64,000 nt of DNA from contig NZ_NEGC01000002.1 of the NCBI RefSeq assembly GCF_002135335.1, positions 1 through 64,000 of the forward strand. The letters are read 5' to 3'. Positions 17,778 to 28,375 of the stretch are shown here, piece after piece. The notes beneath the pieces were generated by a model, which was not told the DNA's origin, did no database searches, and saw only the letters and a list, made by a program, of their open reading frames with translations. The position numbers and the translations under genes were made by a program. Origin of the DNA: Acinetobacter sp. ANC 4470. Its GTDB lineage: Bacteria > Pseudomonadota > Gammaproteobacteria > Pseudomonadales > Moraxellaceae. Each line of letters begins with the position of its first letter. Positions within the stretch are counted from its first letter, which is position 1.

Positions 17778-19294
17778 TAGATAAATTGTTCCGACTGAAT
17801 ATTCAATTCAATATCCCAATGCTTGAACTGCACTTGCTCATCGTGCAAGTCTGCTACAAGCAAAGGCCATTGTTTGGCATCGCCAGAAACACTGAGTTGC
17901 CATTGTTGCTCATTGCCGACACTTAATTCAATGGCAGGAAGCATCTCATCGCTACGACTATGATTGAGTAAAACTGCGAGACGAAGCAATAGACAAAGAT
18001 AAACTAATTTGCTACCCCCCACCTTCATCACATCGACTCGACTGTCACTGCGTAACTTACGACGATGATGTGCCACTAAATGTGAAAGATGGTTTTGATC
18101 AATTTGTGAGAAGCCGGCAATATCAGAATGTTGCAATAAATATGCACTATGACGATGATAACCCCCGTGACTAATGGCCAAACCTATTTCATGCAAATAT
18201 GCAGCGCGGCGCAGTAAATCACTGTCTTCGCTGTTTAAATTCAAAGCATTAGCGACACTATCAAATAAGTGCTGCGCTGTTTTCACCACACGTTCAGCTT
18301 GCTTAGGATCGGCGTTATAGCGTCCCATTAAAGCTTGAACACTTCGATCTCGGATATCTTCATGCTGAAAACGCCCCAGCAAGTCATACATCACGCCTTC
18401 ACGAAGTGCACCATCGGAATAAACTAATTTATCCAGTTCAAGTACATCAAACACAGCATATAAAATGGCAACCCCAGCTGGCAAAACTGCTCGACGATCT
18501 TCTTTTAAGCCATCAAAATCGACTTCAGAAATATCTTTAAATTTAAGTAATTTTTCTTTGAGCTTTTCTAAACCTTCACGGGTTAAATTTTCTTGCTCAT
18601 CGCTCCACCCCATATTGATGGTAATTTGACGACATGCTTTAATGGTGCCGCTTGAGCCGACAGCTGTATCCCAGCCTGCTGTTTTATAGGTATTGGCAAT
18701 GCCAGAAAGCTCTTTACGCGCAGCAACAACCGCTTTATCAAAATTCTTCTGATTGATTTCGCCATCACTAAAATAGGCTTTGGTAAAAGCGACGCAACCC
18801 ATTTGCAAAGATTCAGTATGAATGGGTTCGAATTCTTCGCCAATAATTAGCTCGGTAGAACCTCCACCAATGTCAATCACTAAACGACGGCCGCTATTCG
18901 CCATGGTGTGCGATACGCCTAAATAAATTAGACGCGCCTCTTCACGACCGGCAATAATTTCAATCGGTTTAGGTAAAATTTCTGCCGCTTTTTGAATAAA
19001 TTCATGCCCATTTTTGGCCTGACGCAGAGCATTGGTTGCCACAATTCGCATACGATTGGCTTGTACTGAACTTAAACGCCCGACAAAACGCGCAAGACAT
19101 GCCAATCCACGCTGCTGCGCGGCTTCAGTTAAGTTTTTATTTTCATCCAGACCGGCTGCCAATTGTACTTTTTCTGACATTGAAGCCACCTTTTTTACTT
19201 CGCCATGATCTACACGGGCAATAGCAAGGTGAAAACTGTTCGACCCCATATCGATGGCAGCAAGTAACTCTTCATCAATCAAAAAATCAGACAT
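17774..19294 (-). CDS. ppx: Exopolyphosphatase (Ppx/GppA family)
   Basis: Releases phosphate from the ends of inorganic polyphosphate; family members may also hydrolyse pppGpp. 506 residues, close to E. coli Ppx (513). The ASKHA-fold phosphate loops are clear: AAIDMGSNSFHLAIARV near the N-terminus and VIDIGGGSTELIIGEEF near residue 150. The C-terminal HD-like domain includes AAYLHEIGLAISHGGYHRHSAYLL. Length and the C-terminal domain favour Ppx over GppA but do not prove it. It is divergent from trxA, with no ppk nearby. Confidence 0.92.
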   Translation of the reverse strand: MSDFLIDEELLAAIDMGSNSFHLAIARVDHGEVKKVASMSEKVQLAAGLDENKNLTEAAQQRGLACLARFVGRLSSVQANRMRIVATNALRQAKNGHEFIQKAAEILPKPIEIIAGREEARLIYLGVSHTMANSGRRLVIDIGGGSTELIIGEEFEPIHTESLQMGCVAFTKAYFSDGEINQKNFDKAVVAARKELSGIANTYKTAGWDTAVGSSGTIKACRQITINMGWSDEQENLTREGLEKLKEKLLKFKDISEVDFDGLKEDRRAVLPAGVAILYAVFDVLELDKLVYSDGALREGVMYDLLGRFQHEDIRDRSVQALMGRYNADPKQAERVVKTAQHLFDSVANALNLNSEDSDLLRRAAYLHEIGLAISHGGYHRHSAYLLQHSDIAGFSQIDQNHLSHLVAHHRRKLRSDSRVDVMKVGGSKLVYLCLLLRLAVLLNHSRSDEMLPAIELSVGNEQQWQLSVSGDAKQWPLLVADLHDEQVQFKHWDIELNIQSEQFIY

Positions 19295-19552
19295 TATTCA
19301 AACGAACCTATAAGAATTATGCTTAGAGTAATTCACATACATGCAATTTAAAAGCCATTTATAAACACAAATGCAGGAGTTTTTAATTTTTTAGTCAAAA
19401 GTATAATTGTAGGACACGATGATCAATATCGTGAGCATCAATTAGACAAACTCACTATAATGTTTGAAAATTTACATATCGCACTACATAGTTAAACAAG
19501 GCTATGTAATACTTCTCGTTATAGAACTATTTAAAATTTTTGGAGCATATCC

Positions 19553-19879
19553 ATGTCTGGCAATATCGTAAACACAACTGATGCGAACTTCGAAGCTGAC
19601 GTTTTACAATCTGACGTTCCTGTACTTGTCGATTTTTGGGCAGGCTGGTGTGCACCATGTAAAGCAATTGCCCCTGTATTAGAAGTACTTTCTACAGAAT
19701 TCGAAGGTAAAGTTAAAATTGTTAAAGTTGATGTTACGGCTTGCGAAGCGACTGCAGTCAACTACAACATTCGTAACATTCCTGCCCTATTGATGTTCAA
19801 AAATGGTGAAGTCGTCGCGCAACAAGTCGGTGCTGCACCAAAATCTAAATTGACTGCTTTTATTGAAGAAAATATCTAA
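19553..19879 (+). CDS. trxA: Thioredoxin 1
   Basis: Cytoplasmic disulfide reductase that serves ribonucleotide reductase, PAPS reductase and repair of oxidised proteins. The 108-residue product is exactly the classical size, with the active site WCAPCK (Cys33, Cys36) and the cis-proline loop NIRNIPALLMF. The active site has WCAPC rather than the WCGPC of E. coli. A purine-rich TTTTTGGAGC ribosome-binding site precedes the ATG. A strong terminator follows, then rho; the trxA-rho order is shared with enterobacteria. Confidence 0.98.
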   Translation: MSGNIVNTTDANFEADVLQSDVPVLVDFWAGWCAPCKAIAPVLEVLSTEFEGKVKIVKVDVTACEATAVNYNIRNIPALLMFKNGEVVAQQVGAAPKSKLTAFIEENI

Positions 19880-19902
19880 TTCAAAACAGCGCAATTTGAT
19901 AT

Positions 19903-19932
19903 AATACGCTATCCAAAGATAGCGTATTTTTT
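19903..19932 (+). terminator. trxA terminator
   Basis: AATACGCTATC (19903-19913) and GATAGCGTATT (19918-19928) form an 11-bp stem with loop CAAA, followed by a run of T. Confidence 0.92.
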
Positions 19933-19943
19933 TCGTCTATAAA

Positions 19944-19972
19944 TTGACAAAAAAGATATTACCTCTTATATT
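19944..19972 (+). promoter_or_regulatory. Strong sigma70 promoter for rho
   Basis: A consensus -35 TTGACA (19944-19949), a 17-bp spacer and a -10 TATATT (19967-19972). Transcription would start near 19979 and leave a leader of about 230 nt before rho, long enough for autogenous Rho-dependent attenuation as known for E. coli rho. The rest of the 19880-20207 gap shows no gene. Confidence 0.7.
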
Positions 19973-20207
19973 ACATATTCAAGGAATAAAGGATTTTCCA
20001 ATCCAGCATTTTCTTACAAGACACAACACATAAGATCGCCGCTCGGCAACATATATTGTTTTACACTTTATTCTTCGAAACAATGAATCAGACCCCTGAA
20101 TTGTTATTGTGCAAATACAATTACGTTATTTTTATTACGTGTAAGCGGCTGAATGTTGCTCCCTTTTCTCATCTGTATTCCAGAATTTTGATTCTATCTG
20201 ACCACCT

Positions 20208-21476
20208 ATGAATTTAACTGAACTCAAGAAAAAACCGATTGGCGAACTCATCAAGATTGCTGAGTTTATGGGCCTAGAAGGAATGGCGCGTAACCGTAAG
20301 CAAGACATCATTTTTGCCATCTTAAAGCGCCATGCAATGAATGGCGAAGAGATCTTTGGTGATGGTGTTCTAGAAATTCTATCTGATGGTTTTGGTTTCC
20401 TACGCTCTGCAGCAGGTTCTTATCTTGCAGGCCCTGATGACATTTATATCAGCCCATCTCAAATTCGTCGCTTCAACTTACGTACTGGCGATACCATTAC
20501 AGGAACAATTCGCCCACCTAAAGAAGGCGAACGTTATTTTGCTTTATTAAAAGTGAATCAAATTAACTACGACACACCAGAAAATTCACGTAACAAAATT
20601 TTATTCGAAAACTTAACGCCATTGTTCCCAACTGAACAATTAATTATGGAATTAGGTAACGGTACAACTGAAGATTTAACTTCACGTGTGGTTGACTTGG
20701 TTGCACCAATTGGTAAAGGTCAACGCTCAATTATTGTTGCTCCGCCAAAAGCGGGTAAAACCATGTTGCTACAAACCATCGCTCAGTCGATTGTTCGTAA
20801 CAACCCTGAAGTGTTCCTTATCGTACTTCTAATTGACGAACGTCCTGAAGAAGTAACCGAAATGGAACGTACTGTTCGTGGTGAAGTGGTTGCATCAACA
20901 TTTGATGAAGCACCTGCACGTCATGTCCAAGTGGCTGAAATGGTGATTGAAAAAGCAAAACGTCTGGTTGAACATCGTAAAGATGTAGTGATTTTACTGG
21001 ATTCTATTACACGTCTGGCACGTGCTTATAACACCGTTATCCCTTCTTCTGGCAAGGTTTTGACCGGTGGTTTAGATGCACATGCACTAGAACGTCCAAA
21101 ACGCTTCTTTGGTGCAGCACGTAATATTGAAGAAGGTGGTTCACTGACTATTATCTCAACTGCTTTAATTGAAACGGGCAGTAAGATGGATGACGTGATC
21201 TACGAAGAATTCAAAGGTACCGGTAACCAAGAAATCACACTGGATCGTCGTATTTCTGAAAAACGCGTATTCCCTGCAATGAACATCAAAAAGTCAGGTA
21301 CTCGTCGCGAAGAACGCCTGATGAGCGAAGATAATCTACGTAAAGTATGGATTCTTCGTAAGCTTTTACATCCGATGGATGAATTGGCTGCAATGGAATT
21401 TTTGTTGGATCGTATGAAAGAAACCAAAACCAATGATGATTTCTTTGATCAGATGAAGCGTAAAGCAACAAGCTAA
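20208..21476 (+). CDS. rho: Transcription termination factor Rho
   Basis: Hexameric RNA-dependent ATPase and helicase that ends transcription of untranslated RNAs. 422 residues, close to E. coli (419), with no insertion in the N-terminal domain. Residues 1-45 form the Rho N-domain ([15 protein letters not shown]) and 50-120 the RNA-binding cold-shock-like fold ([11 protein letters not shown]). The RecA-like motor has Walker [11 protein letters not shown] (179-188), Walker [18 protein letters not shown] and the Q- and R-loop segments near [33 protein letters not shown]. The long leader suggests autoregulation. Confidence 0.99.
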   Translation: MNLTELKKKPIGELIKIAEFMGLEGMARNRKQDIIFAILKRHAMNGEEIFGDGVLEILSDGFGFLRSAAGSYLAGPDDIYISPSQIRRFNLRTGDTITGTIRPPKEGERYFALLKVNQINYDTPENSRNKILFENLTPLFPTEQLIMELGNGTTEDLTSRVVDLVAPIGKGQRSIIVAPPKAGKTMLLQTIAQSIVRNNPEVFLIVLLIDERPEEVTEMERTVRGEVVASTFDEAPARHVQVAEMVIEKAKRLVEHRKDVVILLDSITRLARAYNTVIPSSGKVLTGGLDAHALERPKRFFGAARNIEEGGSLTIISTALIETGSKMDDVIYEEFKGTGNQEITLDRRISEKRVFPAMNIKKSGTRREERLMSEDNLRKVWILRKLLHPMDELAAMEFLLDRMKETKTNDDFFDQMKRKATS

Positions 21477-21502
21477 AGTATCCTCCCCCTCTATTTATTG
21501 AT

Positions 21503-21532
21503 AAAAAAGTCATCTATAACGATGGCTTTTTT
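21503..21532 (+). terminator. rho terminator
   Basis: AAAAAAGTCATC pairs with GATGGCTTTTTT (one G-T pair) around a TATAAC loop and ends in a T run. Confidence 0.85.
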
Positions 21533-21535
21533 ATT

Positions 21536-21900
21536 TGGTTGACCTTGCTTACATAAAAACACACTCCCATCGATTTTATGTAAATTAAATTGCAAGTTAA
21601 TGATAAATAAAATAATCATATAAAAAAGTGTATAAATTTTAGGAAGTTATTTAGTACTTCTCCAATACAAACTTCATAATTGATTGTTATTTTCTGTTAA
21701 AGAATGGAAGGAAAATCTACTTTTTTAGTCTTTTTTTTAATCAAACCAGTAGTATTTAAAAATGCGCAGTGATAGCATATTCGCAGACCAGTTAGACTGT
21801 CTCTGCATTATTATTACTACCTAAAAAATATTAGGCAGAATAAAAGCAATCAACAGGCTAACAAGGGTTTTTTTTAATCTCATATTTAGAGAGTGATGCC
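21536..21900. other. Gene-free stretch upstream of the alanine-rich lipoprotein
   Basis: AT-rich, with no ORF I can support. It contains two weak inverted repeats, GCAGACCAGT with ACTGTCTCTGC near 21782-21805 and CCTAA with TTAGG near 21820-21836. Either could sit in a long 5' leader of the lipoprotein mRNA. No riboswitch class is recognisable. Confidence 0.4.
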
Positions 21901-22170
21901 ATGTTATTCAAAAAAATCGCTATTGCTGCTGCAGTTGCTACTACTTTAGCTTTCGTTGGTTGTGCTAAAAAAACTGAAGAAGCTCCTGCTGCTGAAGCTG
22001 CTGCTTCTGAAGCTGTAGCTGCTGCTTCTGAAGCTGAAGCTGCTGCTTCTGCTGCTGTTGTTGAAGCTGCTCCTGCTTCTGTAGCTGTTGATGCTGCTTC
22101 TGAAGCTGTAGCTGCTGCTTCTGTAGCTGTTGATGCTGCTGCTGAAGTTGCTGCTTCTGCTGCTCACTAA
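21901..22170 (+). CDS. Small alanine-rich lipoprotein
   Basis: 89-residue precursor with a lipoprotein signal peptide: MLFKKIAIAAAVATTLAFVGC, lipobox AFVGC with Cys21, then KK. The mature chain is nearly all Ala, Glu, Ser and Val, in repeated blocks such as AAASEAVAAASEAEAAASAA and VAVDAASEAVAAASVAVDAA. Such a chain should form a long amphipathic helix, reminiscent of Lpp-like helical lipoproteins, although no heptad pattern of bulky hydrophobics and no C-terminal lysine for peptidoglycan attachment (it ends SAAH). Codon use is extremely biased to GCT, suggesting high expression. Monocistronic with its own terminator. Function unknown. Confidence 0.88.
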   Translation: MLFKKIAIAAAVATTLAFVGCAKKTEEAPAAEAAASEAVAAASEAEAAASAAVVEAAPASVAVDAASEAVAAASVAVDAAAEVAASAAH

Positions 22171-22189
22171 TCTTTAAGATTAGACAGTA

Positions 22190-22218
22190 AAAAAAGAGAG
22201 CCTTTGGCTCTCTTTTTT
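22190..22218. terminator. Bidirectional terminator after the alanine-rich lipoprotein
   Basis: AAAAAAGAGAGCC (22190-22202) pairs perfectly with GGCTCTCTTTTTT (22206-22218) around TTT. A and T runs on both sides make it functional for either strand. Confidence 0.9.
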
Positions 22219-22304
22219 ATCACTCTAAAAATATAATATGAATAAAAACATTCTTAGCATTTATGCTGTGTTCAAAACACATTTTGCATTCATTAAATAT
22301 CGCA

Positions 22305-22323
22305 CCTTATAATAATCATTATT
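22305..22323 (-). promoter_or_regulatory. Fur-like box between convergent genes
   Basis: Read on the minus strand, AATAATGATTATTATAAGG matches 13 of 19 positions of the Fur consensus. It does not precede any annotated gene: both neighbours (lipoprotein and ihfA) point towards it. A minus-strand transcript starting here would run about 110 nt to the terminator at 22190-22218. AT-richness makes a chance match possible. Confidence 0.3.
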
Positions 22324-22402
22324 CAAAATAATTTTTTCATATTACTCAATGTCGTTACCTCTCTATTTTCTAGACCAGTAACTTAATCTATTAAAATTAA
22401 AT

Positions 22403-22430
22403 AATAAAAAAGCAGATCAATCGATCTGCT
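22403..22430 (-). terminator. ihfA terminator
   Basis: On the minus strand AGCAGATC and GATCTGCT (plus-strand 22411-22430) form an 8-bp stem followed by a T run. The hairpin overlaps the end of ihfA. Confidence 0.85.
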
Positions 22431-22713
22431 CATTTCCAACGCGCTGTCTAAATTTCTGACCAGCACGGAAGGTCACCACACGACGTGCAGAAATCGGAAT
22501 TTCTTCACCCGTCTTCGGGTTTCGTCCTGGGCGTTGACGTTTATCACGCAACTCAAAGTTACCGAAACCTGAAAGTTTAACTTGCTCGCCCGAGATGAGC
22601 GCTTGGCTAATCTCATCAAAGAACAACTCGACCATTTGTTTTGCTTCACGACGGTTTAAACTCGTGAGCTCACTTAAATGGTCAGCCATTTCTGCTTTTG
22701 TTAATGCTGTCAT
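22417..22713 (-). CDS. ihfA: Integration host factor subunit alpha
   Basis: Alpha subunit of the IHF heterodimer, which bends DNA sharply for recombination, replication and sigma54 promoters. 98 residues, typical for the family. It has the HU/IHF fold with the DNA-binding signature [30 protein letters not shown], which includes the intercalating proline in the RNPKT arm. The start overlaps the pheT stop by 4 nt (ATGA), so it is translationally coupled to pheT. The pheS-pheT-ihfA order matches gammaproteobacteria generally. Confidence 0.97.
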   Translation of the reverse strand: MTALTKAEMADHLSELTSLNRREAKQMVELFFDEISQALISGEQVKLSGFGNFELRDKRQRPGRNPKTGEEIPISARRVVTFRAGQKFRQRVGNEQID

Positions 22714-25091
22714 GAAGCCCTCAATGTCGCTTGGTAAGTGTTTTCCAACACTTGTAGGATATTGTCCATACCGGATTTGATTTCAGCATCTTCAAGTGTA
22801 CGGGTTGGATGCTGCCAAAGAATTGCAAATGCCAGTGAGCGTTTACCTTCTTCAACACCTTGTCCAGTGTACACATCGAATAACCAAGTTGAGTCTAACA
22901 GCTCTCCACCCGTTTTTTCGATAAGTTGCTGAATTTCACTAACATTAATCTTATCACTAATTAAAAGCGCAATATCACGTCTTACCGATGGAAATCGTGA
23001 TAATTCTGTAAAATTAGATACATAAGTTTGCAAAACAGCCTGTTGATCAAGTTCTGCCACCCAAGTGACACCTAAATCTAGCTCATCTTCTAAAGATGGG
23101 TGTAAACGACCTAGGTAACCGATAGATTTGCCATTCACTAAAATTTCAGCAGATTGACCTGGGTGTAACCATTCACGCTCTGAACGCACATACTCAACTT
23201 CGACACGACCCGCTGCTAAAATTTCTTCAATTTCACCTTTTAGATCAAAGAAATTCATCGGCTGCACTTTAGCATGCCAAGATTCAGCAGTTTTAGCACC
23301 AACTGCAATTAACGCTAAAGTCGGGATTTGTTTTAAATCATGAATACTTGTTGCATCTTGATAATCAAAACGTAAACCCAGCTCAAAGAAACGCACACGA
23401 CTTTGCTGACGATTGATATTGTACTGTACACATGGAATCAAGCTAGATAACAACGTTGAACGCATTGCAGCCAATTCACTTGAAATTGGATTTGCCAACA
23501 TCAATGGATTCACATTCGGATTGAGTTGCTTTTCAAGCTTGGCATCGGCAAAGCTAAAGCTAATTGCCTCTTGATAACCTAAAGTCACCAATGTTTGACG
23601 CAGCTGAGGTAATTCAAACTGATCTTGATGTTTGGCTAATTTCACATCAATCACAGGTAGACTGATTTGAATGTTGTCATAACCGTGAATACGAGCAACT
23701 TCTTCAATCAGGTCTTGATAAATTGCCATATCATAGCGGTGTGATGGAGGAATAACACTCCACTCACCTGATGCTTTTACCGTCACGATACAACCTAAAC
23801 GTTGTAGTGCGTCCGCAATAAAATCACTTTCAACGGCATAACCCAACAATTGATCGACTTGTACTTGTTTAAGTTCAATTGCTTCACGTGTAGGTAAAAG
23901 TTCCAGTTTTTCTGCAACCGTAATCGGACCGAATTCACCACCCGCTAATTCTGCAATCAATTGTGATGCACGATTCATCGCAATGATTGGCAATTCAAAG
24001 TCTACACCACGTTCATAACGTTGTGATGCATCGGTATGCAGACCATAGCGACGGGCACGACCTGCAATTGCAAGCGGTGCAAAGAATGCTGATTCTAGGA
24101 AAATTTCAGTGGTTTCATCTGTTACAGATGAAGACAAGCCACCCATAATGCCTGCCATCGCCAATGCTTTTTCATCATCGGCAATGACCATCACATTTTC
24201 AGTCAATTCAACTTCTTGTTCATTGAGCAAAATAAGTTTTTCTGCAGCAGTTGCCTGACGAACATGGACAGCACCCTGAACTTTCGTACCATCAAATGCA
24301 TGTAAAGGTTGACCCAATTCAATCAGTACGTAGTTGGTAATATCAACTAAAATACTGTGCTGACGCATACCTGAGCGAGCTAAAGCCTGTTCCATCCATG
24401 CTGGAGTCGCTGCTTTGGTATTCACATTTTTAATCACACGTCCTAAATAACGAGGGCAACCATCGGTATCAACGACAACTTTTTTCTCATCGCTAATTGT
24501 TGCAGCAACCGCTGTAATGACAGGTTCAGTTACAGCCAACTGGTTAATCACCGAAATTTCACGCGCAATACCACGAATACTGAAACAGTCGCCACGGTTT
24601 GGTGTGATGCTGATGTCAATCACGTGATCATCAAGATTGAGATATTCACGGATGTTGATACCAACAGGTGCATCGTTTGGTAGTTCTAACAGACCATCAA
24701 TTTTATCTTCAAGGTCAATTTCAGAAGCACCGCAAAGCATGCCTTGTGATTCAATACCACGCAGTTTGCCTTTTTTGATTTTGAAATCACCCGGTAATAC
24801 AGCACCGATCGTTGCAACTGGGGCTTTCATCCCGACACGCACGTTTGGCGCACCACAGACAATTTGTAAGGTTTCAGCTGTACCAATGTTCACGGTAGTG
24901 ACACGTAAACGATCTGCATCTGGATGTTGTTCTACAGTTAAAACGTCACCCACCACCACACCTGTAAAAGGCTTCGCGGCTGGAATCATCTCATCGACTT
25001 CTAAACCAAGCATGGTGAGTTGGTCAGATAAAGTTTCGCTATCAACGGCAGGGTTTACCCACGTGCGTAACCAATTTTCGCTAATTTTCAT
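22710..25091 (-). CDS. pheT: Phenylalanine-tRNA ligase subunit beta
   Basis: Beta subunit of the alpha2-beta2 phenylalanyl-tRNA synthetase, responsible for tRNA binding and editing of mischarged Tyr-tRNA. 793 residues, full length (E. coli 795). Domains in order: an EMAP/OB-type tRNA-binding domain at about 40-150 ([24 protein letters not shown]); the B3/B4 editing domain at about 210-390; B5 at about 400-475; a core-like domain; and the C-terminal FDX-ACB anticodon-binding domain ([21 protein letters not shown]). A 128-bp gap with a GA-rich repeat separates it from pheS. Confidence 0.98.
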   Translation of the reverse strand: MKISENWLRTWVNPAVDSETLSDQLTMLGLEVDEMIPAAKPFTGVVVGDVLTVEQHPDADRLRVTTVNIGTAETLQIVCGAPNVRVGMKAPVATIGAVLPGDFKIKKGKLRGIESQGMLCGASEIDLEDKIDGLLELPNDAPVGINIREYLNLDDHVIDISITPNRGDCFSIRGIAREISVINQLAVTEPVITAVAATISDEKKVVVDTDGCPRYLGRVIKNVNTKAATPAWMEQALARSGMRQHSILVDITNYVLIELGQPLHAFDGTKVQGAVHVRQATAAEKLILLNEQEVELTENVMVIADDEKALAMAGIMGGLSSSVTDETTEIFLESAFFAPLAIAGRARRYGLHTDASQRYERGVDFELPIIAMNRASQLIAELAGGEFGPITVAEKLELLPTREAIELKQVQVDQLLGYAVESDFIADALQRLGCIVTVKASGEWSVIPPSHRYDMAIYQDLIEEVARIHGYDNIQISLPVIDVKLAKHQDQFELPQLRQTLVTLGYQEAISFSFADAKLEKQLNPNVNPLMLANPISSELAAMRSTLLSSLIPCVQYNINRQQSRVRFFELGLRFDYQDATSIHDLKQIPTLALIAVGAKTAESWHAKVQPMNFFDLKGEIEEILAAGRVEVEYVRSEREWLHPGQSAEILVNGKSIGYLGRLHPSLEDELDLGVTWVAELDQQAVLQTYVSNFTELSRFPSVRRDIALLISDKINVSEIQQLIEKTGGELLDSTWLFDVYTGQGVEEGKRSLAFAILWQHPTRTLEDAEIKSGMDNILQVLENTYQATLRAS

Positions 25092-25121
25092 TTCGTTAAA
25101 AACCTATAAATCAATTTTTTA

Positions 25122-25210
25122 AATCCCCCTCTCCCCCTTTTTCAAAGGGGGAGAACCCTGTGTCCTGCTTGGACAGCCCCTCTCCTTTTAAGAGAGGTCA
25201 GGGAGAGGTC
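25122..25210. repeat. GA-rich palindromic intergenic repeat, copy C, inside pheS-pheT
   Basis: It occupies most of the gap between pheS and pheT. CTCCCCCTTT (25131-25140) pairs perfectly with AAAGGGGGAG (25144-25153). A second hairpin, CCCCTCTCCT with AGAGAGG, is followed by AGGGAGAGGT, the same 3' end as the copies at 8277 and 31612. In the pheST transcript these would form stable stems between the two cistrons. Confidence 0.65.
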
Positions 25211-25219
25211 TAAATTTGT

Positions 25220-26221
<1,002 letters not shown>

Positions 26222-26341
26222 TTAAAAATATAATAAAACCCCATATTCTAACAGTTTTTGAACGTATTGATGAAGTTCCCAGTACAGGAAAATTAGATTA
26301 GCATCCGGATTTATAAAAAGGATAAGATAAAGCCAATATTC

Positions 26342-27400
26342 ATGAGATCAATAACAATGGCTCTCGATCAAATTTGGAAACAACAACTGACTTTAGTGAC
26401 CTATGGTAATGAGTATCTGAAGCAAAATTTAAGCTTTAATCATTGGGTACAACATGCCATTTTTAACCAACATAACTTGCATTTCCGTGATCTTTTGTCA
26501 CAGCATTTACTTGCGCAACATTTTCAAGTTTGGCTAGAAGCACTGAAAAAACAAGGCACACAGCGTATTAGCTTACACAGCTCAAGCCTTTTAAATGATG
26601 AAAAAAATCCAAATGCCAATGTAGAGCTATTACAGATTCCGCATATTATTATCAGTCATGAACAGCATAAAAAAACCGCATGGATCTTTGGCAAAGAATT
26701 GGCAGAATGGTATAGCGCTGACCATGACTATGAAGTGCCTAAACTACAACAAGAACAATGCCGTCAGGAAACATTTTGGCGTTTTGAGCTGAATCCAAAA
26801 CTGGCAAAACGTGTAGATGCCGATTTACAACAGCCAAATTGGGATGATATTCAGCTTTATACCAACAATGAATTGTTCGAGAGCAAATTTGTTCAAGGCT
26901 TTACGGAACCTGCAAACCGAGATTTCCCTTATTACGGAATCACTCCACCTAACCTAGACAGTGTCGATAGCTCACCTGTAGCAGAAAGTAAGTATCTCCC
27001 GTTACTACCCACCGAGTATCAAGCAGATTATGCACATACAACACTACATCGTTTAGATGCATTATCAAGCCATATTCAGCACAAACTACAACATCCTCAT
27101 CATGCTGATGGCAGTGAACTCACACCTGAAGAACAACTGAATCTGCGTCATTTTTCACAAAAACTAGATGACTTAACGGCAAAATTTATTATTAAAGTTG
27201 CCAATCATTATCAGTCTGCAAAACTAACCCCTGTCGAAGTTGCCAATCCTTTAGATGGTGCTCATTCAGCACCCCACACGGCACAAAATTTAAAAACCCA
27301 CACCGTGCATACTTCACACAAAGTCGGTGCATCGGGGGTGATTAAACTAATTTTGTTAACCATTGTCATTTGTATCTGTGCTTATTATTTTGGACTTTGA
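26342..27400 (+). CDS. Hypothetical protein with a single C-terminal membrane anchor
   Basis: A protein of up to 352 residues that I do not recognise. It is largely hydrophilic and rich in Gln, His and Leu. A proline-rich and acidic middle lies around residues 195-225. A His-rich stretch (HRLDALSSHIQHKLQHPHHADG) comes near 240-260. A final hydrophobic helix (GVIKLILLTIVICICAYYFGL) ends at the last residue. This is a tail-anchored topology, with the bulk in the cytoplasm. The start is either the ATG at 26342 or the one at 26357, which has a GAGA box about 9 nt upstream. It lies alone, divergent from pheS, and ends in its own terminator. Confidence 0.75.
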   Translation: MRSITMALDQIWKQQLTLVTYGNEYLKQNLSFNHWVQHAIFNQHNLHFRDLLSQHLLAQHFQVWLEALKKQGTQRISLHSSSLLNDEKNPNANVELLQIPHIIISHEQHKKTAWIFGKELAEWYSADHDYEVPKLQQEQCRQETFWRFELNPKLAKRVDADLQQPNWDDIQLYTNNELFESKFVQGFTEPANRDFPYYGITPPNLDSVDSSPVAESKYLPLLPTEYQADYAHTTLHRLDALSSHIQHKLQHPHHADGSELTPEEQLNLRHFSQKLDDLTAKFIIKVANHYQSAKLTPVEVANPLDGAHSAPHTAQNLKTHTVHTSHKVGASGVIKLILLTIVICICAYYFGL

Positions 27401-27499
27401 TTTTTGAGCAAGATTCTAGAATCGATGCTAGGTGTTTGGAAAACTTAAACTCAGCATACGCTCTGTATGATGCTTTAAATCAATCGCCAAACATCCACA

Positions 27500-27529
27500 A
27501 AAAAGCACTGCTTATTTGCAGTGCTTTTT
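27500..27529. terminator. Terminator between convergent hypothetical and tcdA
   Basis: AAAAAGCACTGC (27500-27511) pairs with GCAGTGCTTTTT (27518-27529) around TTATTT. Symmetric A and T runs suggest it works for both strands, although it lies some 60 bp past tcdA. Confidence 0.85.
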
Positions 27530-27589
27530 ATGATAAGGACATTTGTATTGTTATTTCCACATTCAAATATCAACAGTTCCTGAGTTTTA

Positions 27590-28375
27590 TTATGACTTTT
27601 CCAATTCAATTCTAGGTTTTTTCGCAGCCAATTTTTTTAACACTTCAGATACTGCCACCATGGCAAAACTTGAAGTCACCACCACCGCTGAGCCGTAACC
27701 ACCACAACGTAAGCCCGCACTTGGACAAACCTCTGCGCTTGAAAATGAATTATCAATCGAATACACGCAGGTAATGCCAAATTTTTCTTTGCTCTTTTTA
27801 CAAATACCTTTGGCGCGTAATTGACTGCGTAATTTTGCCAACATGGGATCTTGTTCGGTTTTAGACAAATCTGCTACCCGAATTTTCAGTGGATCAAGCT
27901 TCCCACCCGCTCCACCTGAAACAATCAAAGGAATTTTATTAAATCGGCAATGTAGCATCAGTGCGAGTTTCGCTTTGACATCATCAATGCAATCGAGAAC
28001 AACATCTGGCGGATTGGCTAAAAGTTCTTTAACATTTTCAGGCGTTAAATAATCATCGACCACATTAATTTTAATACGCGGATTAATCGAATAACAACGC
28101 TCAGCCATTACCTCAACTTTTTCTCGCCCTAATGTCGAACTCATGGCGGGCAATTGGCGGTTAATATTGGATGCTGCAATCACATCCATATCAATCAGAG
28201 TCAGTTCAGCAATGCCTGTTCGCGCTAAAGCTTCAACCGCCCAAGAACCCACACCACCAATCCCAATTACCATGACATGGCTATGTTCATACTGACGAAA
28301 AGCATCCTCTCCATAAATTTTTTCTACACCTGCAAAGCGGCGCTCATATTCATCATCTTGAGGGAGATCAGTCAT
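27590..28375 (-). CDS. tcdA: tRNA threonylcarbamoyladenosine dehydratase
   Basis: E1-like enzyme that uses ATP to cyclise t6A37 to ct6A in tRNAs reading ANN codons. The 261-residue protein begins with the YERRFAGVEKIYG segment typical of TcdA/CsdL. It then has the nucleotide-binding Rossmann loop IGIGGVGSWAVEALARTGI (about 37-55) and the adenylation residues in LTLIDMDVIAASNINRQLPA. The cysteine sulfur-acceptor context of CsdL is seen in SSAEVCPSAGLRCGGYGSAV. No csdA or csdE is adjacent. Monocistronic, on the minus strand. Confidence 0.94.
   Translation of the reverse strand: MTDLPQDDEYERRFAGVEKIYGEDAFRQYEHSHVMVIGIGGVGSWAVEALARTGIAELTLIDMDVIAASNINRQLPAMSSTLGREKVEVMAERCYSINPRIKINVVDDYLTPENVKELLANPPDVVLDCIDDVKAKLALMLHCRFNKIPLIVSGGAGGKLDPLKIRVADLSKTEQDPMLAKLRSQLRAKGICKKSKEKFGITCVYSIDNSFSSAEVCPSAGLRCGGYGSAVVVTSSFAMVAVSEVLKKLAAKKPRIELEKS

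Noticed and set aside
22231..22320. 24-codon plus-strand frame after the lipoprotein
   Set aside because: No ribosome-binding site, no promoter, and it sits beyond a strong terminator.
27370..27615. 81-codon plus-strand frame overlapping the tail-anchored gene and tcdA
   Set aside because: It runs across a strong terminator and overlaps real genes at both ends.
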